A stretch of 7,351 bases of DNA. Source: M55B165 sp964423265. GTDB lineage: Bacteria; Actinomycetota; Humimicrobiia; Humimicrobiales; Humimicrobiaceae. Made by a program: the position numbers and the translations under genes. The DNA lies in NCBI GenBank assembly GCA_964423265.1, contig CAYREF010000064.1, positions 1 through 7,351 of the forward strand. Direction: 5' to 3'. Below the pieces are notes generated by a model. The model was given only the letters and a program-made list of their open reading frames with translations, had not been told where the DNA came from and made no database searches. Numbering within the stretch: the first letter of the stretch is position 1; every line of letters begins with the position of its first letter. Shown here one piece after another: positions 1-6,447 of the stretch.

Positions 1-1511
1 TTATAGAACAGGTCTTTATTCCTCTGGTACAGTTCGCTGAAGATACCATAATACTTATCATAAACTTCGGAATTTTCTTTTATGGGCTCTGTTTTATCAG
101 CAATTTCACACCATTCTTTGGTTACCGTAAAATCTTTAAATACTCCTGTACCCACACCTGCCAATACTGCATTGCCAAATGGGGCGCCATTGGTGTTTTT
201 CATAAATACCGCAGGAACCTTTAGCATGTCACAGACTATTTGCCTCCAAAGTTTGGATTGCGCTCCTCCTTCGCTCATGACAATAGGCAATTTTATATTT
301 ACTCCGCTGTTTTTAATAAATTTAAAGTTATGCTTGAAAGCATAACCTGTGCCTTCCATTATAGCTCTGATTATGTGTCCTCTTTCATGGCTGAAGGACA
401 ACCCAAACAGCATCCCCCTTACATTCGGATCCCATATTGGGGTCCTTTCCCCCTGGAAATAAGGAAGGACCATGAGTCCCTCACATCCAGGTTTTACTTT
501 TTTGGCTTCAAGGTTCATAAGCTCATAAGCATCTACTCCTGTATCCCTTTCGGCATTTTGTTCTGCAATTGCCAGTTTGTCCCTGTAATATCTGTACAGG
601 CCACCACATAGTTGGGCAGATAAAGTGGTATATGTATTCTTTGAATTAGCCGTATGGCAAATGGTTATCATTTTGTGGGTAAACTTATCAGCCTTGTGGA
701 CTATACCAATAATGCCAGCGGTCCCCATTACAATGGAAGCATCGCCATCTTCTACTGCTCCTGTAGCTACCCATGCAGCATTACAGTCAACAGTACCAGC
801 AACTACGGGAGTACCTTTTGGAACTTTAGTCCTTCTGGCTGCTTCTTCTGTGACATAGCCTATAACTTCTTCGCAGGGATAAAGGTCAGGCAATTTATCA
901 ATATCGATACCGATCTCTTTTAACAACTCTTCATCCCACTTCTTTTTCCTAATGTCATATGCAATTCCAATAAGGCAGGCATTAGAATAATCAGTTACTG
1001 CTTTCCCAGTTAATTTCATGGTGGGATAGTCAGCAGCTGTTTGAAGCTTATAAGTTCTTTTATATAAATCAGGCCTGTTATCCCTTTCCCACATTAACTT
1101 AGTAATGGCATAGTAAGGGTCTATTATATTACCAGTAAGATTAAAAACCCTGTCTTCACCAATGTTTTCTCTCAACCAATCGCATTGCTTGATAGCCCTC
1201 CTGTCCATCCATATATGCGCCATCTGCAGTGGATTTAGGTCTTCATCCACCAGTATGCAGGCAGGAGATAATGCGCTAATGCTTACCCCCTTTATATTTT
1301 TAGGATTAATATTTGAATCAGTTATTGCTTTGGACATAGTATCTGCTACTGCATTCCAATACCATTGGGGGTCATGTTCGCAGTAGCCCAGCTGGTTTGT
1401 AATTAATGGGTATTCAATAAAATGTTGCCCCAACGTATTTCCGTCTGTATCTATTACCACAGATTTAGTTCCGCCGGTTCCAACATCAGATCCTACTAAG
1501 TAATCTGGCAT
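1..1511 (-). CDS. FGGY-family carbohydrate kinase (probable ketose kinase, L-rhamnulose kinase candidate), 3' end cut by window edge
   Basis: A cytoplasmic ATP-dependent sugar kinase. The frame was read codon by codon on the minus strand: it is open for 503 codons from ATG at 1511-1509 and meets no stop before the edge. FGGY enzymes are usually about 490-520 residues, so only a few C-terminal residues should be missing. Visible signatures are the N-terminal phosphate-binding loop DVGTGGTK (residues 9-16), WMDRR (101-105), GTVDCN with D242 as the likely catalytic base, GERTPIWD (354-361), and SEGGAQSK (413-420), the ATP-binding C-terminal signature. The start follows AAAGG a few bases upstream. 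It lies 38 bases downstream of rhaA in the same direction, so the two are probably co-transcribed. The N-terminus looks more like xylulokinase-type FGGY proteins than E. coli RhaB (DLGASSGR). Rhamnulose as substrate is therefore inferred from the neighbour; xylulose, fuculose or another ketose is possible. Confidence 0.92.
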   Translation of the reverse strand, partial: MPDYLVGSDVGTGGTKSVVIDTDGNTLGQHFIEYPLITNQLGYCEHDPQWYWNAVADTMSKAITDSNINPKNIKGVSISALSPACILVDEDLNPLQMAHIWMDRRAIKQCDWLRENIGEDRVFNLTGNIIDPYYAITKLMWERDNRPDLYKRTYKLQTAADYPTMKLTGKAVTDYSNACLIGIAYDIRKKKWDEELLKEIGIDIDKLPDLYPCEEVIGYVTEEAARRTKVPKGTPVVAGTVDCNAAWVATGAVEDGDASIVMGTAGIIGIVHKADKFTHKMITICHTANSKNTYTTLSAQLCGGLYRYYRDKLAIAEQNAERDTGVDAYELMNLEAKKVKPGCEGLMVLPYFQGERTPIWDPNVRGMLFGLSFSHERGHIIRAIMEGTGYAFKHNFKFIKNSGVNIKLPIVMSEGGAQSKLWRQIVCDMLKVPAVFMKNTNGAPFGNAVLAGVGTGVFKDFTVTKEWCEIADKTEPIKENSEVYDKYYGIFSELYQRNKDLFY

Positions 1512-1549
1512 AGCTTACCTTTCTTTTTTTAATATTTTTTATTTAAGTT

Positions 1550-2800
1550 CTACCTTTTAAGTATTACGTTTCTTTCATATTCCATTACCTCATCAATTAA
1601 CTGGTCGTCTTTGGGAACCCCTTGTATTTCACAGTAATGGTCCCAAACAGCTTCAAAAGGCATGAATTTCAAATTTTCTAGTGAGGCAAGCCGTGCAAAA
1701 TTATTGCCTTCTCTTTCATAGTCTTTTAGTGTCGTTGTAGGTTCAAGCAGGGCCAGCATTAATGATTTTTGTATCGTCCTGGTTCCAATGGCCCAGGCTC
1801 CTATTCTGCTTATGCTTGCATCAAAGAAGTCGGTGCCAATAAACACCTTATCTAAAGCATTAGCCCTAACTATCTCCTGCATTATTGCTACCAATTCATC
1901 TTCTATGATTGGAACATGGTCGCTGTCCCATCTAACTCCCCTGGTGACATGCAGCTGTAGACCTTCAAAGAAAGGAAGGAGCGCTGATATTTTATCTGAC
2001 ACTTTTTCTGTAGGATGGAAATGGCCGGTATCCAATGTAACCTGGAGTCCTTTTTGTACTGCATAACTTATATAAAGTTCAAGCGACCCTACGGTATAAG
2101 ACTCTACCCCAATACCAAAAAGCTTGGATTCAAGTGCATCATCCATGTTCTCTTTAGGGTATTTCTTTTCAAATATTTCATCAAAAGCTTGGATAAGTAC
2201 TTCTCTGTGGTCTAATTTAGTGACATTTATATCTTTAGAACCGTCTGGAACCCACAGATTGTCAAAACAAACCTGGTTAAGCTCACTTCCTATATAATTG
2301 CAAATTTCCCTGCATAATTTAACATGTTCTATCCAGTAATTCCTTATGTCCTTATCTTTGCTTGCCAATGTATATCCGCCACTTGCTTTGGGATGTGAAA
2401 AAAGTGTGGGATTGATATCTATTCCAACCCCGTTTTGTTGGGCCCAATCAACCCAGCTGGCAAAATGTTCATTTTTTATCTCATTTCTTTCTTTTAACTT
2501 CCCCTTATAGTCCCCATACATTGCTTCAAGGGCTAGCTTTTTTTGGCCTGGTATCATGGAAAAAGCTTTTTCTGTATCCTGCCTGAATTCCTCAATATTG
2601 GAGGGTATTCCTGGGTGGTCTCCTGTAACTAAAATTCCCCCGCTAAGGCTAGATTCCTCAGTTTCAAATCCATGGAAATCATCTCCCTGCCAGCAATTAA
2701 TAGAGACCGGCACTTTTTTTAGCTCGTCCAGTGCTTTATCTGTGTCTACTCCGTATTTTGCGTATTTTTGCTTGACCTGGTTATAAAGTTTGTCGTTCAT
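1550..2800 (-). CDS. rhaA: L-rhamnose isomerase
   Basis: Cytoplasmic metal-dependent aldose-ketose isomerase that converts L-rhamnose to L-rhamnulose; the family also acts on some other aldoses. At 416 residues it nearly matches E. coli RhaA (419) and aligns with it from end to end from memory: CWQGDD (36-41), FSHP (134-137), WVPDGSKDI (183-191), ESKLFGIGVESYTVGS (224-239), LDTGHFHPTE (256-265), VRWDSDH (289-295), GTDFFDASI (322-330). All the known Mn site residues are present with a constant 10-residue offset from E. coli: E224, D257, H284 and D324 for the structural metal, and H260, D292 and D294 for the catalytic metal. The start has AAGGAG four to five bases upstream. It is the first gene of a minus-strand unit that continues into the FGGY kinase. 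I see no truncation, and the function call is firm. Confidence 0.97.
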   Translation of the reverse strand: MNDKLYNQVKQKYAKYGVDTDKALDELKKVPVSINCWQGDDFHGFETEESSLSGGILVTGDHPGIPSNIEEFRQDTEKAFSMIPGQKKLALEAMYGDYKGKLKERNEIKNEHFASWVDWAQQNGVGIDINPTLFSHPKASGGYTLASKDKDIRNYWIEHVKLCREICNYIGSELNQVCFDNLWVPDGSKDINVTKLDHREVLIQAFDEIFEKKYPKENMDDALESKLFGIGVESYTVGSLELYISYAVQKGLQVTLDTGHFHPTEKVSDKISALLPFFEGLQLHVTRGVRWDSDHVPIIEDELVAIMQEIVRANALDKVFIGTDFFDASISRIGAWAIGTRTIQKSLMLALLEPTTTLKDYEREGNNFARLASLENLKFMPFEAVWDHYCEIQGVPKDDQLIDEVMEYERNVILKR

Positions 2801-2804
2801 GACT

Positions 2805-2810
2805 CTCCTT
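2805..2810 (-). promoter_or_regulatory. Ribosome binding site of rhaA
   Basis: AAGGAG on the minus strand lies a few bases before the ATG at 2800. It is a strong Shine-Dalgarno match and fixes the rhaA start. Confidence 0.8.
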
Positions 2811-2840
2811 TAATAATTTATATTTTTTAAGGCTGTTTTG

Positions 2841-2870
2841 CTTATACTTGTAATATATTGAATTGGTAAA
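2841..2870 (-). promoter_or_regulatory. Candidate sigma-70 promoter for rhaA and the FGGY kinase
   Basis: On the minus strand, TTTACC (2870-2865, 4 of 6 to the -35 consensus) is followed after 18 bases by TATAAG (2846-2841, 5 of 6 to the -10 consensus). It sits about 40 bases upstream of the rhaA ATG, in very AT-rich DNA where weak matches arise by chance, so this is only a candidate. Confidence 0.35.
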
Positions 2871-2904
2871 TATAATTATTTAGTAATTGCATTTGAAATT
2901 ATTC

Positions 2905-2910
2905 TATAAT
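2905..2910 (+). promoter_or_regulatory. Candidate -10 box for dhaK-dhaL
   Basis: A perfect TATAAT on the plus strand, 62 bases before the dhaK ATG. No good -35 box sits 16-18 bases upstream (the sequence there is near AGTAAT), so the promoter would be weak or activator-dependent if real. The rest of 2801-2972 holds no open reading frame; it is AT-rich divergent promoter DNA. Confidence 0.35.
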
Positions 2911-2916
2911 AAATAT

Positions 2917-2929
2917 TTTTAAAATAAAA
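2917..2929. repeat. Palindrome TTTTA-N3-TAAAA, possible operator
   Basis: A perfect 5-base inverted repeat around a 3-base centre (AAA), starting seven bases after the candidate TATAAT of dhaK. The same arms and spacing occur twice in the other divergent promoter region (6325-6337 and 6372-6384). A site overlapping the transcription start would suit a repressor. The AT-rich context makes chance occurrence possible. Confidence 0.3.
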
Positions 2930-2972
2930 CTTTTTTAAATTTACAAATAAAAAACTGTAGAAAGGCTTAGCC

Positions 2973-3980
2973 ATGAAAAAGTTTATCAATAATCCAGACA
3001 ATGTCGTAGATGAATCCCTGGAAGGATATATAGCAGCTTATCCTGATGTTGTAAAGAAAATGGAAGATGTCAGGGTGCTAATTCGTAAAAAAGATCCGGA
3101 TTTCAACAAAGTAGGCGTTATCACAGGGGGAGGCTCTGGCCATAAGCCAGCATTTTTAGGTTATGTAGGCGAAGGCTTATGTGACGCTGCTGCTATAGGA
3201 GAAGTATTCGCTGCTCCTCCTTCTGACTGGATTTACAAAGCTACCAAGAAGCTGGATATGGGTAAAGGAGTTATTTACCTTTACGGCAACTTTTCCGGGG
3301 ATATAATGAACTTCAGGATGGCCAAAACACTGGCAGAAGCTGATGGCATAGAAGTAGAAGAAGTAATTGCTAATGATGATGTTGCCTCTTCTCCAAAAGA
3401 GAACATGGAAAATAGAAGGGCAATTGCAGGCGAGATTATAATGTGGAAAATTGGAGGAGCTGCTGCTATGCAAGGCATGAAACTGGACGAGGTGAAGGAA
3501 ATTTCTGAAAAAGCGGTGTTTAATACAAGGTCTATGGGAGTTGGGACAAGACCATGTATAATTCCTGCTTCAGGAAAACCCAGTTTTGAGCTGGAAGAAG
3601 ATGAAATGGAAATAGGGGTAGGCCACCATGGTGAGCCTGGAATAAAAAAAGAAAAAATGAAATCTGCTGATGAAACTACTAGCATGCTCATGGAGAGGGT
3701 TATCGAAGATCTACCCTTTAAAAACGGTGACAAGGTATCAGTACTAATAAATGGCTTAGGTGCAACTCCGCTGCAGGAATTATATATAGTAAACCGGAAA
3801 GTTTCTGAAATACTGGACAAATACAAAATGAAAAAAGTTATAACTTACGTGGGTGAATATTTTACTTCACTGGAGATGGCCGGATTTTCAATTACTTTAA
3901 CCAAGCTGGATGACAGGTTGGAAAAACTATTATTAGAAAAGGCAGATAGCCCGCTGTTTAAACAGTTTAGGCTATATTAG
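2973..3980 (+). CDS. dhaK: Dihydroxyacetone kinase subunit DhaK (Dak1 domain)
   Basis: Substrate-binding subunit of a split dihydroxyacetone-type kinase, cytoplasmic, partner of the DhaL encoded next. The 335 residues cover one Dak1 domain (E. coli DhaK is 356). GGGSGHKPAFLGYVG (52-66) is the substrate loop with H57; NFSGDIMNF contains D110; GVGHHGEPG (215-223) contains H219, the histidine that binds the ketone covalently as a hemiaminal in E. coli (H218). NGLGATPLQELY and GFSITLTKLDD are further family signatures. K58 stands where E. coli has Glu (GHEP); I recall a bacterial subgroup with GHKPAF, so this may mark a paralogue with a different substrate. GAAAGG seven bases upstream supports the ATG. 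It is the first gene of the plus-strand unit, 12 bases before dhaL. DHA is the default substrate; erythrulose or another short ketose cannot be excluded. Confidence 0.95.
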   Translation: MKKFINNPDNVVDESLEGYIAAYPDVVKKMEDVRVLIRKKDPDFNKVGVITGGGSGHKPAFLGYVGEGLCDAAAIGEVFAAPPSDWIYKATKKLDMGKGVIYLYGNFSGDIMNFRMAKTLAEADGIEVEEVIANDDVASSPKENMENRRAIAGEIIMWKIGGAAAMQGMKLDEVKEISEKAVFNTRSMGVGTRPCIIPASGKPSFELEEDEMEIGVGHHGEPGIKKEKMKSADETTSMLMERVIEDLPFKNGDKVSVLINGLGATPLQELYIVNRKVSEILDKYKMKKVITYVGEYFTSLEMAGFSITLTKLDDRLEKLLLEKADSPLFKQFRLY

Positions 3981-3992
3981 AAAGGGGAGATT

Positions 3993-4643
3993 ATGCAAGT
4001 AAGTTCTAAACAGCTAAAAGAAATATTGATAAGCATTGCGGATAATATTGAAAATAATGTAGATTACCTTACTGAGCTTGATGCAAAAATTGGTGATGGT
4101 GACCATGGCGTTAATATGAGTAAAGGTTTTAAAAAGATTAAAGAAAAGCTCCAGGAAACCACCATTGATGACATAGGGGAGATGCTAATCTTATCCGGTA
4201 AAGTGCTTCTAAATGAGATAGGCGGCGCTATGGGCCCTTTATATGGAGGAGGTTTTGTTAAAGCAGGTACTGTTCTTAAAGGCAAAACCAGCTTGGATAA
4301 AAATGACATTGGCCAGCTTTTTGCAAGCTTCCTGGAATCAGTTAAGTCATTGGGCCAGGCTAAGGTAGGGGATAAGACCATGGTTGATACCCTGCAACCT
4401 TTCGTAAAGGAATACCAAGACCAAGTAGAAAAAAATGGGTTGCTGGAGACTTTTAAGCTTGCCCTGGATAAGGGCAGAGAGGGTATGGAGTCTACAAAAG
4501 AAATGGTAAGCAAAGTTGGAAGATCATCTAGGCTCCTAGAACGCAGCAAAGGCCACCTGGATGTAGGCTCGGTATCCAGCTATATAGTGCTGGAATCTTT
4601 CTATAATAAATTAAAAGAACTAAAAGGCCAGGTTAATTCTTAA
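3993..4643 (+). CDS. dhaL: Dihydroxyacetone kinase subunit DhaL (Dak2 domain)
   Basis: Nucleotide-binding subunit that passes phosphate to the ketose held by DhaK. The 216 residues match the family length. LDAKIGDGDHGVNM (29-42) supplies the three Mg-binding aspartates D30, D35 and D37, at the same numbers as in E. coli DhaL. GGAMGPLYG and a C-terminal GRSSRLLERSKGHLD then VGS segment follow; the latter corresponds to the usual GRASYLGERS...GHQDPG, with the D-P-G replaced by D-V-G. AAAGGGGAG (3981-3989) precedes the ATG, and dhaK and dhaL are separated by 12 bases, so they form an operon. No DhaM or other PTS phosphodonor gene is in the window. Whether this enzyme uses ATP or a PTS donor encoded elsewhere cannot be told from the sequence. 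The 3' end overlaps the convergent AllA-like gene by 11 bases. Confidence 0.94.
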   Translation: MQVSSKQLKEILISIADNIENNVDYLTELDAKIGDGDHGVNMSKGFKKIKEKLQETTIDDIGEMLILSGKVLLNEIGGAMGPLYGGGFVKAGTVLKGKTSLDKNDIGQLFASFLESVKSLGQAKVGDKTMVDTLQPFVKEYQDQVEKNGLLETFKLALDKGREGMESTKEMVSKVGRSSRLLERSKGHLDVGSVSSYIVLESFYNKLKELKGQVNS

Positions 4644-5131
4644 GACTTATTTTTAAAGCTTCCTTTAGCTCTATTACTTCTATGTACTTACCGTCAAAAG
4701 CTTTTTTGCTCAATATAACCATAAAGTCAGCCTTATCTTTTAATGGAAATGGTATCCAGTGCCATACCCCGGGATTGATATTCAGAACCATACTTATATT
4801 TAGATAAAATGCTTTGGCAGTGCTAAGGTCCAGCAAGTTGTCTGGTCCCGATAATGTAAAAACTGCTATTGATTCACCTTCTACCGGTACAAGAGTTTCA
4901 GAGCAATTTATGTGCCTTTCCATATTACAGCAGCTGAAAGGTCTCTCATACTTTACGGAGAATAATGCAAGTTTGTGGTATGTCTTCTTTTTCTACCACA
5001 ATATCATCTACTCCGGGCCAGAGGTCATAATCTGCTTCTATTACCGGTGGTTTGTTATTCCTGGGTATAATTAACTTGCCAAAAGACTTCATTGAATTAT
5101 GGTCCAGTTTTTCTACCTTTACATCTTTCAT
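4633..5131 (-). pseudogene. Ureidoglycolate lyase (AllA)-family gene, split by a one-base frameshift
   Basis: Two minus-strand frames make one protein. The 5' part (5131 to TGA at 4948-4946, 61 residues) starts with ATG after GAGGAAG. The 3' part is open from about 4992 to TAA at 4635-4633. Its first internal ATG (4923) has no Shine-Dalgarno and lies inside the homologous region. Removing one base from the A5 run (4988-4992 on the plus strand) joins them into 165 residues, close to E. coli AllA at about 160. The restored product has FSVKYERPFSCCNMERH (57-73), then SETLVPVEGE and GVWHWIPFPL...DF, matching AllA's ELERH, QAFIPMKGE and NVWHHPLF...DF. AllA cleaves ureidoglycolate to glyoxylate and urea and has a cupin-like fold. 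No allantoin genes are nearby, so the true substrate is probably different. It starts 10 bases after the oxidoreductase stop, so the two are translationally linked. It may be a true pseudogene or a sequencing error. Confidence 0.8.
4988..4992 (-). other. Probable frameshift site in the AllA-like gene (A5 run)
   Basis: The minus strand reads GTAGAAAAAGAAGAC. The upstream frame uses GAA-AAA-GAA, while the downstream homologous frame uses AAA-AAG-AAG. The shift must lie between a TAG in the downstream frame (4995-4993) and the TGA in the upstream frame (4948-4946). The A5 run is the only homopolymer of this length there. One A fewer gives a continuous frame. Confidence 0.6.
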
Positions 5132-5141
5132 TTTTTCTTCC

Positions 5142-6290
5142 TCATATTTTTAATGGCAATTCAATCCATTTCTTCTCCCTGTTGGAAATGAGGGCTGCTT
5201 CTATTACTTCTTGCACCTTGTAGCCCTCCCATATGCTTGCAGAAGGTTTTTTATCCTGGGCAACGTTGGTTATAAAATCCATGGTATTTGCTATGCTATA
5301 TCTTAACCAACCTATGGAAAATTTAGGGCTGGGAAACTGGTTTGCAGGACCAGGATACCTTTGTACAGTTTCTATGTCATTAAATCCCCTCATACCTCCT
5401 ATTGGCTGGTCAGGATTTCTGGTGTCATAAGCTTTTAGGAAGTTGGGCTGCATGCTGTTAAATTTAATGGCTCCTTTCTGCCCGTGCACTTCAATCCTTA
5501 ACTCATCATTTGTTCCTGTGGCAAGCCTGGAAGCCTCCATCGTGCCCACAGCACCGTTAGCCATCTCAAATAATAAAATTGAGATGTCATCTACGTCCAC
5601 CTCGCCATATCCGTTTTCTCCTTTTAGCGGTCTTTTGCCAATGAACGTATTTTGCTTTGAGTAAACCCTGTAAAAATCCCCTAAAAGAAACCTCAGTAGA
5701 TCAATTACATGTGAACCCAGGTCATATAATGCTCCCCCGCCACTGTATTTTTTTTGTAGTCTCCAGCTTAAGGGCCTTTGGGAGTCAATATATCCGGAAT
5801 GCAGGTATGCAGCACGGACACTAAATATTTTACCCAAAAAACCTTCTTCTATTAGTTGTTTTGCCCGCATGATTGCTGGCTGAAACCTGTATTCAAAAGT
5901 CATCTGGGTTTTAAGGTTCGGATGTTTTTTAGCCTCATCAAGCATTTTTTTAGCATCGTGCAGGTTCATGGCCAGTGGCTTTTCACAGTGGACATGTTTT
6001 TCCTTTTCTAAAGCCTTAATAAAAACTTCTTTATGGTAAGAGTTGGGGGTACATATATCTATAATATCTACATCTCTGTTATTAATTATTTCATCATAGC
6101 TGTCAGTTGCAGTCTTGTAGCCTGCCTGCTGTATTCCCAATTTGGCATTTTCAATATTTCTGGAATATACTGCCTCCAGCCTAATGTTTGCCGGGACATG
6201 GTCATAGTAGAAAGGAAGATTCCTGTAAGCAAGGGTATGAACTTTTCCAATAAAACCATATCCTATCATGCCAATACCAAGGGTTTTCAT
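5142..6290 (-). CDS. Gfo/Idh/MocA-family NAD(P)-dependent sugar oxidoreductase
   Basis: Cytoplasmic dehydrogenase of the glucose-fructose oxidoreductase / inositol dehydrogenase family, which oxidises a ring or polyol hydroxyl of a sugar with NAD(P). It has 382 residues from the chosen ATG, a usual family length. The N-terminal Rossmann fold shows GMIGYGFIG (7-15) and ICTPNSYH. CEKPLAM (102-108) carries the catalytic lysine K104, and GSHVID with D190 upstream gives the D-x3-H pair (D190, H194) equivalent to K97, D172 and H176 of Bacillus inositol dehydrogenase. The C-terminal domain contains GEVDVDD and GTMEASR. The ATG at 6290-6288 follows GGAGG (6299-6295) by four bases. A TTG five codons further upstream would place the ribosome site inside the gene and is rejected. 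First gene of a minus-strand unit with the AllA-like gene; its TGA overlaps that gene's Shine-Dalgarno region. The substrate cannot be assigned from sequence. Confidence 0.93.
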   Translation of the reverse strand: MKTLGIGMIGYGFIGKVHTLAYRNLPFYYDHVPANIRLEAVYSRNIENAKLGIQQAGYKTATDSYDEIINNRDVDIIDICTPNSYHKEVFIKALEKEKHVHCEKPLAMNLHDAKKMLDEAKKHPNLKTQMTFEYRFQPAIMRAKQLIEEGFLGKIFSVRAAYLHSGYIDSQRPLSWRLQKKYSGGGALYDLGSHVIDLLRFLLGDFYRVYSKQNTFIGKRPLKGENGYGEVDVDDISILLFEMANGAVGTMEASRLATGTNDELRIEVHGQKGAIKFNSMQPNFLKAYDTRNPDQPIGGMRGFNDIETVQRYPGPANQFPSPKFSIGWLRYSIANTMDFITNVAQDKKPSASIWEGYKVQEVIEAALISNREKKWIELPLKI

Positions 6291-6294
6291 ATAA

Positions 6295-6299
6295 CCTCC
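6295..6299 (-). promoter_or_regulatory. Ribosome binding site that decides the oxidoreductase start
   Basis: GGAGG on the minus strand, four bases before ATG at 6290. It favours this ATG over the upstream TTG at 6305-6303, which has no such site. Confidence 0.75.
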
Positions 6300-6323
6300 A
6301 TGCAATATTTACAAGATTAGATT

Positions 6324-6332
6324 ATTTTAACA
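6324..6332 (-). promoter_or_regulatory. Candidate extended -10 promoter of the oxidoreductase unit
   Basis: The minus strand reads TGTTAAAAT (6332-6324), an extended -10 (TG-n-TAAAAT) 33 bases before the gene's ATG. No clear -35 is seen, which extended -10 promoters do not strictly need. It overlaps the palindrome at 6325-6337. Confidence 0.4.
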
Positions 6333-6384
6333 TAAAAACCTATTTAGCTTTAGAAATTTATAATGCCCTCCTTTTATGCTAAAA
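6325..6384. repeat. Pair of TTTTA-N3-TAAAA palindromes in mirror arrangement
   Basis: Copy one is TTTTA-ACA-TAAAA (6325-6337) and copy two is TTTTA-TGC-TAAAA (6372-6384), centres 47 bases apart. Read on opposite strands, the surrounding 15-mers (6338-6324 minus, 6371-6385 plus) differ at only two positions. Each copy overlaps the candidate extended -10 of one divergent gene. A dimeric regulator binding both sites could control both units. The alternative is that the similarity only reflects two extended -10 boxes in AT-rich DNA. Confidence 0.45.
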
Positions 6385-6385
6385 T
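6357..6385 (+). promoter_or_regulatory. Candidate promoter of the cupin unit
   Basis: TTTATA (6357-6362, 4 of 6 to the -35 consensus), 17 bases, then TAAAAT (6380-6385) preceded by TG-n, an extended -10. It is 35 bases upstream of the probable ATG at 6420. A perfect TATAAT also lies at 6359-6364 but lacks a -35 partner. Confidence 0.4.
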
Positions 6386-6408
6386 CTAAAAAGTTACAAA
6401 TTTATGGC

Positions 6409-6447
6409 AAGGAGAAAGCATGAACAATAAAAGTATCCCCCCCTTGG
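6409..6447 (+). other. Ribosome site and probable true start of the first cupin gene, out of frame because of a C7 run
   Basis: AAGGAG (6409-6414) stands five bases before ATG at 6420, an ideal initiation site. That frame reaches TAA soon after the C7 run (6437-6443) and is one base off the cupin frame. With six C the reading becomes MNNKSIPPW joined directly to the cupin frame. The only in-frame ATG as sequenced (6448) has no Shine-Dalgarno in front of it. Confidence 0.7.

Noticed and set aside
82..1386. Several plus-strand open frames across the left 1.4 kb
   Set aside because: All lie opposite the FGGY kinase frame, which is open throughout and carries its catalytic motifs; the plus frames show no family features.
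3281..3826. Long open frame antisense to dhaK
   Set aside because: It is a Ser/Pro-rich mirror of a well-supported gene with no recognisable domain or ribosome site.
4064..4549. Long open frame antisense to dhaL
   Set aside because: It is a shadow of dhaL with no recognisable domain, and the opposite strand has clear Mg-binding motifs.
4620..4680. Bidirectional terminator at the convergent dhaL / AllA-like junction
   Set aside because: The only symmetry is a short CTTAAG and small AT-rich repeats; no GC-rich stem followed by a T run is present.
4633..4923. Independent 96-residue gene on the minus strand starting at ATG 4923
   Set aside because: There is no Shine-Dalgarno before this ATG and AllA-like sequence continues upstream in the same frame, so it is the 3' part of the frameshifted gene.
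6291..6305. Upstream TTG start for the oxidoreductase
   Set aside because: The GGAGG lies between this TTG and the ATG at 6290 and serves the ATG; the five extra residues match no family feature.
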